A DNA stretch of 12,593 bases from Candidatus Sodaliphilus limicaballi (GTDB lineage: Bacteria; Bacteroidota; Bacteroidia; Bacteroidales; Muribaculaceae), in NCBI GenBank assembly GCA_018065815.1, contig JAGHSP010000127.1, positions 1-12,593 on the forward strand, read 5' to 3'. The notes beneath the pieces were generated by a model that saw nothing but the letters and a program-made list of their open reading frames with translations, was not told where the DNA came from and ran no database searches. This document shows, one piece after another, positions 1 through 6,031 of this stretch; the stretch's first letter is position 1, and the number at the start of each line of letters is the position of its first letter. A program made the translations under genes and the position numbers.

Positions 1-246
1 CGCTCAGTTAGGACAGGGTTATGTGCAGAACTGCGTTCTGCGTGTCGGCTTTCAGCCTCTCTTTGCCTTATGCTTTGTGCGAGAGAAAGATTTTCATAAG
101 GTCTGAGCGGGGACTCTGTAAAATTCTATTGCTGAATAGTTACACCAACACACGGCTTGAAATTTTAAAAAAAGTTTGTAGTTACAATATCAAAAAAACC
201 GCAGTTACACAGATGGAAGTATATGACAAACCGTACTGATGAAAAG
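1..246. other. Left-edge stretch without a supported gene
   Basis: I see no convincing gene here. A 72-codon frame from 21 on the plus strand has no recognisable domain and unusual composition. The visible structure is small: a hairpin with 7-bp arms and a 3-base loop at 25-41 (GCAGAAC/GTTCTGC around TGC), and three direct copies of (T/C)AGTTACA at 137-144, 179-186 and 202-209 inside AT-rich DNA. The stretch may be the leader or tail of a gene lying beyond the left edge. Confidence 0.5.
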
Positions 247-289
247 AGCAACAGATTTCGCTGGTAATAACCTTGCGAAATCTGTTGCT
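247..289 (-). terminator. Rho-independent terminator after mltD, probably bidirectional
   Basis: A perfect 15-bp inverted repeat (247-261 with 275-289) encloses a 13-base loop. On the minus strand it lies about 30 bases past the mltD stop codon and is followed by CTTTTC. On the plus strand it is followed by TTTTG. It therefore probably ends the parA-to-mltD transcript and could also stop transcription arriving from the left edge. Confidence 0.8.
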
Positions 290-316
290 TTTGTAGGGTA
301 TCCCGGTGGACGGGGA

Positions 317-2257
317 TTATTTCTTCTTTTTCTTTGAAGTCTCTTTCTTGGTTTCTTTCTTTGACGATTTCTTTTTAGCAGGGATCTTGATGTTGTCGCC
401 GGCCTTGATTTTGTCGCCTTTGAGGTTGTTAGCTTTCTGCAAGTCCGAAACTGAAACGCCAGCTTTCTCGGCGATCACGCTCAATGATTCACCCTTCTTG
501 ATGGTGTAGTCACCGCTCTTCACGCCATTGTCTTGCTTCTTCTTGTCTTTTTTCTTATCCTGTTTCTTGTCTTGCTTCTTTTCCTGTTTCTTCTTTTCTT
601 GCTGCTTAGCCTGCTCGCTCTTGCTGCTGCGAGAGTGGCTGTAGGTCTGCTCGCGTGTTTCCTTCACGCCCTTGTTGGCATAGCGCTCGTTGCGGTTGCG
701 CCACTGGTCGGCGTCCTCGGTCTTCTCCACCTTGGGAGTAACTTTCTCGGGAGTTTTCTCGGTCTCCTCGACGGTCACGCGGCGAGATTTCTTGGGAGCA
801 TTCTTGGCTTCTTGCTCGATGCGCTGCACCTCGGCTATCTGCTCGTTCTCGAGTTCCTCGGCCGAGGGTTGAACGTCCTCGTTGTGAACCACCTTGATGT
901 CATTGCTTGTAGTCTCGGCTGCTTGCTGCGGGCGATCCTGGTAAACCTTCACGCGCTTGTTGGTCTGCACCTTGAGCACCTTGCCAGCTTTCAGCTTGCC
1001 GCTCACACCGCCGTTCATCGACATCAGGGTAGATTTGCTCATGCCATACATCGATGCGATTTTTGACAGGTTCTCGCCCTTGCGCACCTTGTGGTAAGAG
1101 GTCACAGTCTTGGTTTCCCATGTGTAGGGGCGGTCATCGCCGCCACCGCTGGTCACGCCTGCGGGCTCAACCACGCCGCGCTGCGCATAGAGGTCGCTGC
1201 GGTAGCTGTAGATGCTGTCGGCACTCATGATGAAGCTATATACCTGTGTCGATGGCAGGATGAGCTGATAAGTGCGCTCGGCGCTGCCGGGAATCACGTC
1301 GGCACGGAACTGCGGGTTGAGGGCACGGAGTTCCTCGATGGGCATGTTGAGCACCTTGGAGATCTGGTTGAAGTGCACGCGGCGGTTCACGCCCACGGTG
1401 TCAGTGATAAGCGGTTTTTTAGCCAGACTGGGGCTGATGTTGTGCTTCTTGAAATAGGTCATCACATAGTTGGCAGCGATGAACGCAGGCACATATCCGC
1501 GGGTCTCCTTGGGCAGGTAGGGATACACTTCCCAGAAGTCCTTGTTCTCGCCACCTGCACGGCGCAGCGCCTTGTTCACGTTGCCGGGACCGCAGTTATA
1601 GGCAGCAATGGCCAGCGACCAGTCGTTGTAGATGTTGTAAAGGTTCTTGAGCAGCACGGCGGCCTTCTCGCTAGAGCGGTAGGGGTCGCGGCGCTCATCT
1701 ACAAGAGAGTTCACCTCGAGGCCCAATCCCTTGCCGGTGCCCACCATGAACTGCCACAGTCCGGCAGCGCCCACGGGCGACACCGCGTTGGGATTCATGG
1801 CGCTCTCAATCACGGGGAGGTATTTGAGCTCCATGGGCACGCCTTCCTTCTCGAGCGCCTGCTCGAAGATGGGCATGTAGTAGAGGCTCATTCCCAGCAT
1901 CTCCTCCACGAGGGTGCGGTTGCGCTTCACGTAGCGCTCAATGTAGGAGCGCACAATCTGGTTATAAGGCATCTCGATGCTGGTGGGCATGGCCTGGAGG
2001 CGGCGTATGTACTCCTCGTCGCTCACGGTGCCAGCGTCCTTGCTCTCAACCTCGGCGTCGAGCACAGCATAGTTCTGGAGATACCAGTTCTTCATCATCT
2101 CGCGTGTATCGGTCTCGAAACTTGCGGGATAGACGATGTCGTTATCCACGATTGTGTCTTTGACCGACAGGATAGTATTGCGTCGCGGAGCCGCTATCGA
2201 CGTGACTGCGGTGAGCGCACACAGCAATACTATAAGTTTTGTTCGTAATGTTATCAT
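317..2257 (-). CDS. mltD: MltD-type membrane-bound lytic transglycosylase with LysM domains
   Basis: Predicted to cleave the MurNAc-GlcNAc bond of peptidoglycan without water, giving 1,6-anhydro-MurNAc ends, in the periplasm. Residues 1-22 look like a signal peptide (hydrophobic core LIVLLCALTAV). The SLT domain covers about 125-270: catalytic Glu151 in PVIESAMNP, then GLWQFM (166-171) and AYNCGPGNV (219-227), the usual family-1D signatures. A divergent LysM-like stretch lies near 293-336. Clear LysM domains lie at about 388-430 (VRKGENLSKIA) and 583-626 (IKKGESLSVIA), for glycan binding. A charged linker (about 465-580) contains a Lys/Gln/Asp tandem tract, and the tail is poly-Lys. The ATG at 2257 is chosen because it directly precedes the signal peptide; there is no strong Shine-Dalgarno, as usual in Bacteroidota. 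It is the last gene of the parA-parB-DUF5683 set, 34 bases after the previous stop, and a terminator follows. Family call is secure; the exact MltD equivalence is likely. Confidence 0.93.
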   Translation of the reverse strand: MITLRTKLIVLLCALTAVTSIAAPRRNTILSVKDTIVDNDIVYPASFETDTREMMKNWYLQNYAVLDAEVESKDAGTVSDEEYIRRLQAMPTSIEMPYNQIVRSYIERYVKRNRTLVEEMLGMSLYYMPIFEQALEKEGVPMELKYLPVIESAMNPNAVSPVGAAGLWQFMVGTGKGLGLEVNSLVDERRDPYRSSEKAAVLLKNLYNIYNDWSLAIAAYNCGPGNVNKALRRAGGENKDFWEVYPYLPKETRGYVPAFIAANYVMTYFKKHNISPSLAKKPLITDTVGVNRRVHFNQISKVLNMPIEELRALNPQFRADVIPGSAERTYQLILPSTQVYSFIMSADSIYSYRSDLYAQRGVVEPAGVTSGGGDDRPYTWETKTVTSYHKVRKGENLSKIASMYGMSKSTLMSMNGGVSGKLKAGKVLKVQTNKRVKVYQDRPQQAAETTSNDIKVVHNEDVQPSAEELENEQIAEVQRIEQEAKNAPKKSRRVTVEETEKTPEKVTPKVEKTEDADQWRNRNERYANKGVKETREQTYSHSRSSKSEQAKQQEKKKQEKKQDKKQDKKKDKKKQDNGVKSGDYTIKKGESLSVIAEKAGVSVSDLQKANNLKGDKIKAGDNIKIPAKKKSSKKETKKETSKKKKK

Positions 2258-2291
2258 CTTTTTAGTGTATATATTCTTAATTCAGTATAAT

Positions 2292-3110
2292 TCAAAAGTT
2301 TATCGAGCATTGCACGCCCACCGACGGAGTGCGCGTTGCCATGTAGTCGCCATCGACCAACGTGGGTGCGACCTTCATGCTCAGGTCGGGCGAGATGTCG
2401 AAATGCGCCAGCGATGCGTCAACATAGGCATCAATGATGCTCAACGCATACACGCCCACCATCGAGAGGATGCAGATGTCGCGGTAGCGGCGGTAGTAGT
2501 CCTTCTTGTGCTTGAGGGCCTTCTTGAGCCACTCCATGTCGATGCTGCTCTCCTTGTAGTTGGGCGGATAGAAGTTCATGTAGCTGCGGGTCTCGGGGTC
2601 GTTGTCCATAGCGTCGCGATAGGCCCGGGAATAGTCTTGCAGCATGCGGTTGTTCCACGCCGTGCCGTAGGTCAGTCCCACAAACGCGCCCACCACAATA
2701 GGCAGTTTCCAGTAGCGGCGGTTATAGATCTGTCCCAGTCCCGGACACAGGGCGCTCATCCACAATGCGGTGTTAGGGTCGGGGTTAAATTCCCTTTTCT
2801 TACCCATTGCTGCCACGGCAGTGCTATCGGTGAGCGTGAGCACTTCCATACCCTTGAGCACGCCAGTGGTGTCGGCGGCAGCAATCTGCAACGTGTCGCC
2901 TTCCACATTCACCACCTTAACCATAGTCTCGCCTGTGCTCTCGGTCCGTTTTGCTGGGGTCACAGCAGTGCGGCGATGGCGCACCGGGACGGCAGGCACA
3001 CTGTCGGCGCCCAACTCGGTTTCGAGCGGGTGAGCATCAACAGCAATGCACAGGCACAGCGACAAAGCGATGCCCAGCAGACGCAGCAGGTGGTTAGACG
3101 TTAATCTCAT
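2292..3110 (-). CDS. DUF5683 family membrane protein
   Basis: 272-residue protein of unknown function. Residues 1-27 form a signal peptide (LLRLLGIALSLCLCIAVDAHP). A variable linker runs to about 105. The conserved DUF5683 region follows at 107-272, recognisable by NPDPNTALWMSALCPGLGQI (109-128), the YNRRYWKLPIVVGAF segment and a second hydrophobic stretch near 212-230. It should be envelope-associated with one or two membrane segments. The frame stays open to a TTG at 3164, but the first 18 residues of that version are polar and would bury the signal peptide. The ATG at 3110 has AGGA about 8 bases upstream and starts exactly at the signal peptide, so I prefer it. It lies 58 bases after the parB stop and 34 before mltD, so it is probably co-transcribed. 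From memory, DUF5683 genes next to parB are common in Bacteroidota, suggesting a role in envelope or division, but this is unproven. Confidence 0.85.
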   Translation of the reverse strand: MRLTSNHLLRLLGIALSLCLCIAVDAHPLETELGADSVPAVPVRHRRTAVTPAKRTESTGETMVKVVNVEGDTLQIAAADTTGVLKGMEVLTLTDSTAVAAMGKKREFNPDPNTALWMSALCPGLGQIYNRRYWKLPIVVGAFVGLTYGTAWNNRMLQDYSRAYRDAMDNDPETRSYMNFYPPNYKESSIDMEWLKKALKHKKDYYRRYRDICILSMVGVYALSIIDAYVDASLAHFDISPDLSMKVAPTLVDGDYMATRTPSVGVQCSINF

Positions 3111-3168
3111 ACACAGTCCTATGGGTCTCTCCTGCCACGCATCGGGCTGGAGAAACCTCATCAATATA

Positions 3169-4056
3169 TTATTTTAATGTGTCAAAGATACTAATAATTT
3201 TGTTAAGTTCGGCCTCGTCCTTGAAGGGGAATGTTATTTTTCCTTTACCGTGGGCGTCGCACGTGAACTTGACGGGAACGCCAAATGAGCCCGAAAGATG
3301 CTTGCGCAGCACCTCGTAATCCTTTGACGACATGGTTTTTGCCTTGCCGGCAGCAGCAACGGCACCGTCCTTGTCACCCTCGCGGTAGTTCTTCACGAGC
3401 TGCTCGACCTGACGCACCGATAAACCATTTTTTAATATCTCATTATATAATTTTAACTGCACCGAAGCCTTGTCGATCGACAGCAGAGCGCGTGCGTGTC
3501 CCATGTCGAGAGCCTTGTCGCGCAGTCCCAGCTGCACCTCGGCGGGCAGTTTGAGCAGTCGCAGGAAGTTGGCTATGGTGGCGCGGTTCTTGCCTATGCG
3601 CTCGCTCAGACGCTCCTGGGTGAGATTATACTGGTCGATGAGCTTGCGGAATGTGAGCGCAATCTCGATAGCGTTGAGATCCTCACGCTGGATGTTCTCG
3701 ATGAGTGCCATCTCGGTGAGCTCGGCATCGTTCACAGTGCGCACATAGGCCGGCACGCTTTCAAGCCCCGCCAGTTTAGCCGCGCGGTAACGACGCTCGC
3801 CCGAGATGATCTGGTAAGCGTTGGGGCCCATGCTGCGCAGCGTGAGGGGCTGGATGATGCCCAGCTCGCGTATCGACACTGCCAGTTCCTCGAGCGCAGT
3901 CTCGTCAAACGAGGTGCGAGGCTGGTCGGGGTTGGGCGATATTTGTGATATTGCTATTTCGTTGATTGCCGACGAGCCGCCGGTCTGCACATCGTCCATC
4001 GAGATGAGCGAGTCGAGACCGCGCCCCAGGGCGTTACGTTTTTTTGTTACAGGCAT
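3169..4056 (-). CDS. parB: ParB/Spo0J chromosome-partitioning protein
   Basis: DNA-binding CTPase clamp that loads at parS sites near the origin, spreads along DNA, and works with ParA in chromosome segregation. The protein has 295 residues, a normal length. The N-terminal LGRGLDSLI (10-18) is the ParA-contacting/activating motif. The ParB/Srx domain spans about 34-125 with NPDQPR (42-47), the CTP-binding box GERRYRA (86-92) and ENIQRE (120-125). The helix-turn-helix region follows at about 143-190 (LTQERLSERIGKNRATIANF begins at 145), and a C-terminal dimerisation domain lies at about 245-295. The ATG at 4056 lies 9 bases after the parA stop, indicating an operon with likely translational coupling. 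All key motifs are intact. The N-terminus and chromosomal gene context point to the chromosomal rather than a plasmid version. Confidence 0.96.
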   Translation of the reverse strand: MPVTKKRNALGRGLDSLISMDDVQTGGSSAINEIAISQISPNPDQPRTSFDETALEELAVSIRELGIIQPLTLRSMGPNAYQIISGERRYRAAKLAGLESVPAYVRTVNDAELTEMALIENIQREDLNAIEIALTFRKLIDQYNLTQERLSERIGKNRATIANFLRLLKLPAEVQLGLRDKALDMGHARALLSIDKASVQLKLYNEILKNGLSVRQVEQLVKNYREGDKDGAVAAAGKAKTMSSKDYEVLRKHLSGSFGVPVKFTCDAHGKGKITFPFKDEAELNKIISIFDTLK

Positions 4057-4065
4057 AAATTACTG

Positions 4066-4842
4066 TTATTTAGCGTTCTTGCGGTTCTTGGCGATGAGTT
4101 CCTTGGCCAGCTGCATGTGACTTGTGGCACCGCGGCTTGACGGGTCATACAATATTGCGGGCAGGCCATGGCTAGGCGCCTCGCTCAGACGTATGTTGCG
4201 CGGTATCACCGTGGTGAACACCATGTCGCCAAAGTGGTTCTTTAGTTCTTCGTAGATCTGGTTGGCCAATCGCAGACGGGCATCATACATCGTGAGCAGG
4301 AAGCCCTCGATGCTGAGTGCAGGGTTGAGTTTAGACTTGATGATGCGCACGGTGTTGAGCAGCTTGCTGATTCCCTCAAGCGCAAAATACTCGGCTTGCA
4401 CGGGAATGATGACGCTGTCGGCTGCTGTGAGTGCGTTCACGGTGATCACGCCCAGCGAGGGGCTGCAATCGATGAGGATGTAGTCATAGTCATCCTTGAC
4501 GCCTGCAATGGCGTTGCGCAGTGTGTTGTCGCGGTCTTGCTTGTTGATAAGCTCCAACTCGGCTCCCACGAGGTCTATGCGCGAGCCCACGATGTCAAGT
4601 TTCTCGACACATGTGCTCACCGCAGCGCTGCGCATGGGATAGTCGTCCACCAGGCACTCATAGATAGAAGAGGTCATCTGCTTGGGGTCAACACCGAGGC
4701 CCGATGTGGCATTGGCCTGGGGGTCGGCATCGATGAGAAGGACCTTTTTCTTGTGCATGGCAAGCGACGCTGCCAGGTTGATAGCGGTGGTGGTTTTGCC
4801 CACACCACCCTTTTGGTTTGCTATAGCTATTGTTTTTCCCAT
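4066..4842 (-). CDS. parA: ParA/Soj chromosome-partitioning ATPase
   Basis: ATPase that binds nucleoid DNA non-specifically as an ATP dimer and is released by ParB, moving the origin region. It has 258 residues. The deviant Walker A motif KGGVGKTT is at 11-18, IDADPQ at 37-42, and the Walker B-like IDCSP at 124-128. It begins directly with MGKTIAIANQKGGVGK, the classic Soj start, so I use the ATG at 4842. The frame can be extended to a TTG at 4869, but the extra nine residues are not family-like. It has no N-terminal helix-turn-helix, as in chromosomal type Ib ParA proteins, so it should not be a direct repressor in the plasmid-P1 manner. It is the first gene of the parA-parB-DUF5683-mltD set. 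Confidence 0.96.
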   Translation of the reverse strand: MGKTIAIANQKGGVGKTTTAINLAASLAMHKKKVLLIDADPQANATSGLGVDPKQMTSSIYECLVDDYPMRSAAVSTCVEKLDIVGSRIDLVGAELELINKQDRDNTLRNAIAGVKDDYDYILIDCSPSLGVITVNALTAADSVIIPVQAEYFALEGISKLLNTVRIIKSKLNPALSIEGFLLTMYDARLRLANQIYEELKNHFGDMVFTTVIPRNIRLSEAPSHGLPAILYDPSSRGATSHMQLAKELIAKNRKNAK

Positions 4843-4854
4843 AAAATTGAAAAA

Positions 4855-4980
4855 TGTTTCACGGTGCAAAGGAATAGTTTTTTATGCAAATAACCTAAAA
4901 ATCAGGCTTAAAATTAGGAAAATTGTTGATAACTCACCATAATTGTTAATAACTTCACCCCGTGGAACACTTATTAACAA
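4855..4980. promoter_or_regulatory. parA upstream region with repeated TTGTTRATAA motifs
   Basis: This is the non-coding part between parA and the nuclease cassette. It holds three copies of TTGTTRATAA: 4923-4932 and 4943-4952 in direct orientation exactly 20 bases apart (14-base blocks 4921-4934 and 4941-4954 differ at one position), and 4971-4980 inverted. Read in reverse the copies are TTATCAACA or TTATTAACA, one or two changes from the general DnaA box TTATCCACA. Between and beside them are two degenerate parS-like 16-mers (4855-4870 and 4954-4969). A minus-strand TTCCTTTG (4868-4875) is a weak candidate -7 box. A binding-site cluster governing parAB is the likeliest reading; which protein binds is unknown. 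Confidence 0.4.
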
Positions 4981-5016
4981 CCAAACCACCACACACAACT
5001 TCTCCGAAATCTATAT

Positions 5017-5184
5017 AAAAAAACAGAAATAACCCCTTCGGATAAAACACCCATGTCGGGCTGCATGTGAGTGGATAGGCGTCAGATGAAATGCAAGCAT
5101 TTCACTGCCATCTATCCTCACACATGCATAGCACTGCGTGCTATTATTTTAACCGAAGGTAAAAAACAATAAAAACAACAAGTC
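5017..5184 (+). repeat. Left copy of the structured inverted repeat
   Basis: Matches 5776-5944 in inverted orientation. The best conserved blocks are the outer AAATAACCCCTTCGGATAAA region (5028-5047), the central block CAGATGAAATGCAAGCATTT (5083-5102), AGCACTGCGTGCT (5130-5142), and the inner arm CGAAGGTAAAAAACAATAAA onward (5154-5179). It also folds on itself. The closing stem pairs CCTTCGGATAAAA (5035-5047) with TTTTAACCGAAGG (5147-5159). A 16-position middle stem (5063-5078 with 5112-5127) has 14 pairs. The cap hairpin is GAAATGC-AA-GCATTTC (5088-5103), and a side hairpin is TAGCAC-TGC-GTGCTA (5129-5143). The side hairpin is on the gene-proximal side, as in the other copy. Confidence 0.85.
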
Positions 5185-5319
5185 GTTCACTGCTTCGAAA
5201 CTGATGGTCTCGACCACCGGAGATACCGAAACAGGCTCGCCTTTAACAATATTTGCCAACCTATCAGCGTTGTTATAGTATAAACCAATTAATGAGTAAC
5301 TTATGGAATATGCATTTGA
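5149..5319 (-). pseudogene. Possible 3' remnant of an unidentified minus-strand gene
   Basis: Reading the minus strand, 56 codons stay open from 5319 to a TAA at 5149-5151 and contain no ATG. The translation of the middle part looks protein-like (ADRLANIVKGEPVSV, then PVVETISFEAVNDL) and then runs through the inner arm of the left repeat as LLFLLFFTFG before the stop. The equivalent frame of the right repeat reads D-stop-LFLLFFTFG-stop. The upstream part overlaps the 5' end of the nuclease gene and is closed by a TGA at 5320-5322. It could be the truncated tail of a second cassette gene, divergent from the nuclease, or a chance open frame. I do not recognise the family. Confidence 0.3.
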
Positions 5320-5776
5320 TCAGATAGTACGCAATGTTTGGAAACTTGCCGACACTAACCTCGAACTTTGTTCACAACTGAGGAAATATTGTTATGAAAT
5401 TATCGGTTGTTGTCAACAAGTGCATCGTGAAATGGGACCATGGTTGAATGAGTATATGTATCAGGAGGCTCTTGAAATTTGTTTGAAAGAACATGGGTAT
5501 AATAAAGAGAATATAAAAAAAGAATACTATTTCTCGGTCGAATATCATGGACAACGAATAAAGCACAAACACTATGTCGATTTCTTTATAAACGACAAGG
5601 TTTTTATAGAATGTAAGGCAATTGAGTCGTTGGGCAAAGAGCAGCGCCAACAATTATGGAATTATATGAGACTCACGGGTGTGCGTATTGGCATTCTATA
5701 TAATTTTGCTCCTGTTATGGACCAGTGCGAGCGGTATTACTACGATCCTGAACAACAGAAAATTTTTGCCTTTTAG
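5303..5776 (+). CDS. GxxExxY family protein (PD-(D/E)XK nuclease superfamily, PDDEXK_3)
   Basis: 157-residue predicted nuclease-fold protein; substrate and role are unknown. The family signature is present in modified form: VHREMGPWLNEYMYQEAL (40-57), where the first Gly of GxxExxY is Trp47, with Glu50 and Tyr53 kept. The nuclease core follows: Asp93 in HYVDFF, Glu103 and Lys105 in VFIECKAIESL (D-X9-E-X-K), then a Gln/Tyr helix (QRQQLWNYMRL, 114-124) and GVRIGILYNF (126-135). All expected catalytic positions are present, so it may be active. Residues 1-30 extend ahead of the usual family start. The ATG at 5303 is the first in frame. Codon and base usage are A+T-rich compared with parA and gyrB, suggesting acquisition. 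The stop codon ends exactly at the inner edge of the right structured repeat, so gene and repeat look like one unit. Family call good; function open. Confidence 0.88.
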   Translation: MEYAFDQIVRNVWKLADTNLELCSQLRKYCYEIIGCCQQVHREMGPWLNEYMYQEALEICLKEHGYNKENIKKEYYFSVEYHGQRIKHKHYVDFFINDKVFIECKAIESLGKEQRQQLWNYMRLTGVRIGILYNFAPVMDQCERYYYDPEQQKIFAF

Positions 5777-5944
5777 ACTAGTTGTTTTTATTGTTTTTTA
5801 CCTTCGGATAAAATGGCAGCACGCAGTGCTGTGCGATTACGTTGATAGGTAGCAGTGAAATGCTTGCATTTCATCTGGTGGCTATCAATGTAATCGCTAA
5901 TCTAGCAGAGTCATTTTATCCGAAGGGGTTATTTTTGTTTTTTT
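5776..5944 (-). repeat. Right copy of the structured inverted repeat
   Basis: Inverted partner of 5017-5184. On the plus strand the closing stem is perfect over 15 bp: CCTTCGGATAAAATG (5801-5815) with CATTTTATCCGAAGG (5912-5926). The side hairpin AGCAC-GCA-GTGCT (5818-5830) comes next, then a 16-bp middle stem (5833-5848 with 5882-5897, one G-T pair) enclosing the cap hairpin GAAATGC-TT-GCATTTC (5857-5872). The inner arm begins at the stop codon of the nuclease gene, so a transcript of that gene would end in this structure. It may act as terminator, recognition site or both. The stems are better preserved here than in the left copy. Confidence 0.85.
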
Positions 5945-5967
5945 CTTCCTTCCACTACCCTGGGTGA

Positions 5968-6003
5968 GAAAAAAATCCACGGTCCGGGGTATGGACCGTG
6001 GAT
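5968..6003 (-). terminator. Rho-independent terminator of gyrB
   Basis: An 11-bp perfect stem, ATCCACGGTCC (5975-5985) with GGACCGTGGAT (5993-6003), encloses a 7-base loop. On the minus strand it is followed at once by a run of T (complement of the A run at 5969-5975). It lies 28 bases past the gyrB stop and is clearly separate from the structured repeat ending at 5944. Confidence 0.85.
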
Positions 6004-6031
6004 GCTTGTATATCCGTGTGGATTGTTTCGA

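Larger units (their letters stand above)
5017..5944. mobile_element. Putative cassette: PD-(D/E)XK nuclease gene between inverted structured repeats
   Basis: A 928-base segment bounded by two inverted ~168-base repeats (5017-5184 and 5776-5944) that carries one intact gene (5303-5776) and a broken minus-strand reading frame (5149-5319). It is visibly more A+T-rich than the flanking parA and gyrB genes and lies between the parA regulatory region and the gyrB terminator, so its presence disrupts neither gene. Identity between the repeats runs from a shared seven-base A (or T) run at the outer edges to GAC/GTC at the inner edges. I see no target-site duplication just outside (left TCTATAT, right CTTCCTT). 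No transposase is encoded. Mobility is therefore inferred from architecture and composition only. The arrangement resembles a RAYT transposase flanked by inverted REP sequences, with a nuclease in place of the RAYT. Confidence 0.5.

Noticed and set aside
21..239. 72-codon plus-strand frame at the left edge
   Set aside because: It has no ribosome site, no domain and unlikely composition, and it overlaps the AGTTACA repeats in AT-rich DNA.
1091..2248. 385-codon open frame on the plus strand, antisense to the transglycosylase
   Set aside because: It is entirely inside a strongly supported gene, rich in His/Ala/Val in a way typical of the complement of GC-biased codons, and has no domain.
2136..3104. 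322-codon plus-strand frame opposite DUF5683 and the start of mltD
   Set aside because: It crosses two real genes and their intergenic gap, with low-complexity composition and no recognisable motif.
3111..3164. Extended TTG start for the DUF5683 gene
   Set aside because: The added 18 residues are polar and would bury a clear signal peptide; the ATG at 3110 has AGGA in front of it.
4843..4869. Extended TTG start for parA
   Set aside because: Soj-type proteins begin just before the KGGVGKTT loop; the ATG at 4842 gives that form exactly.
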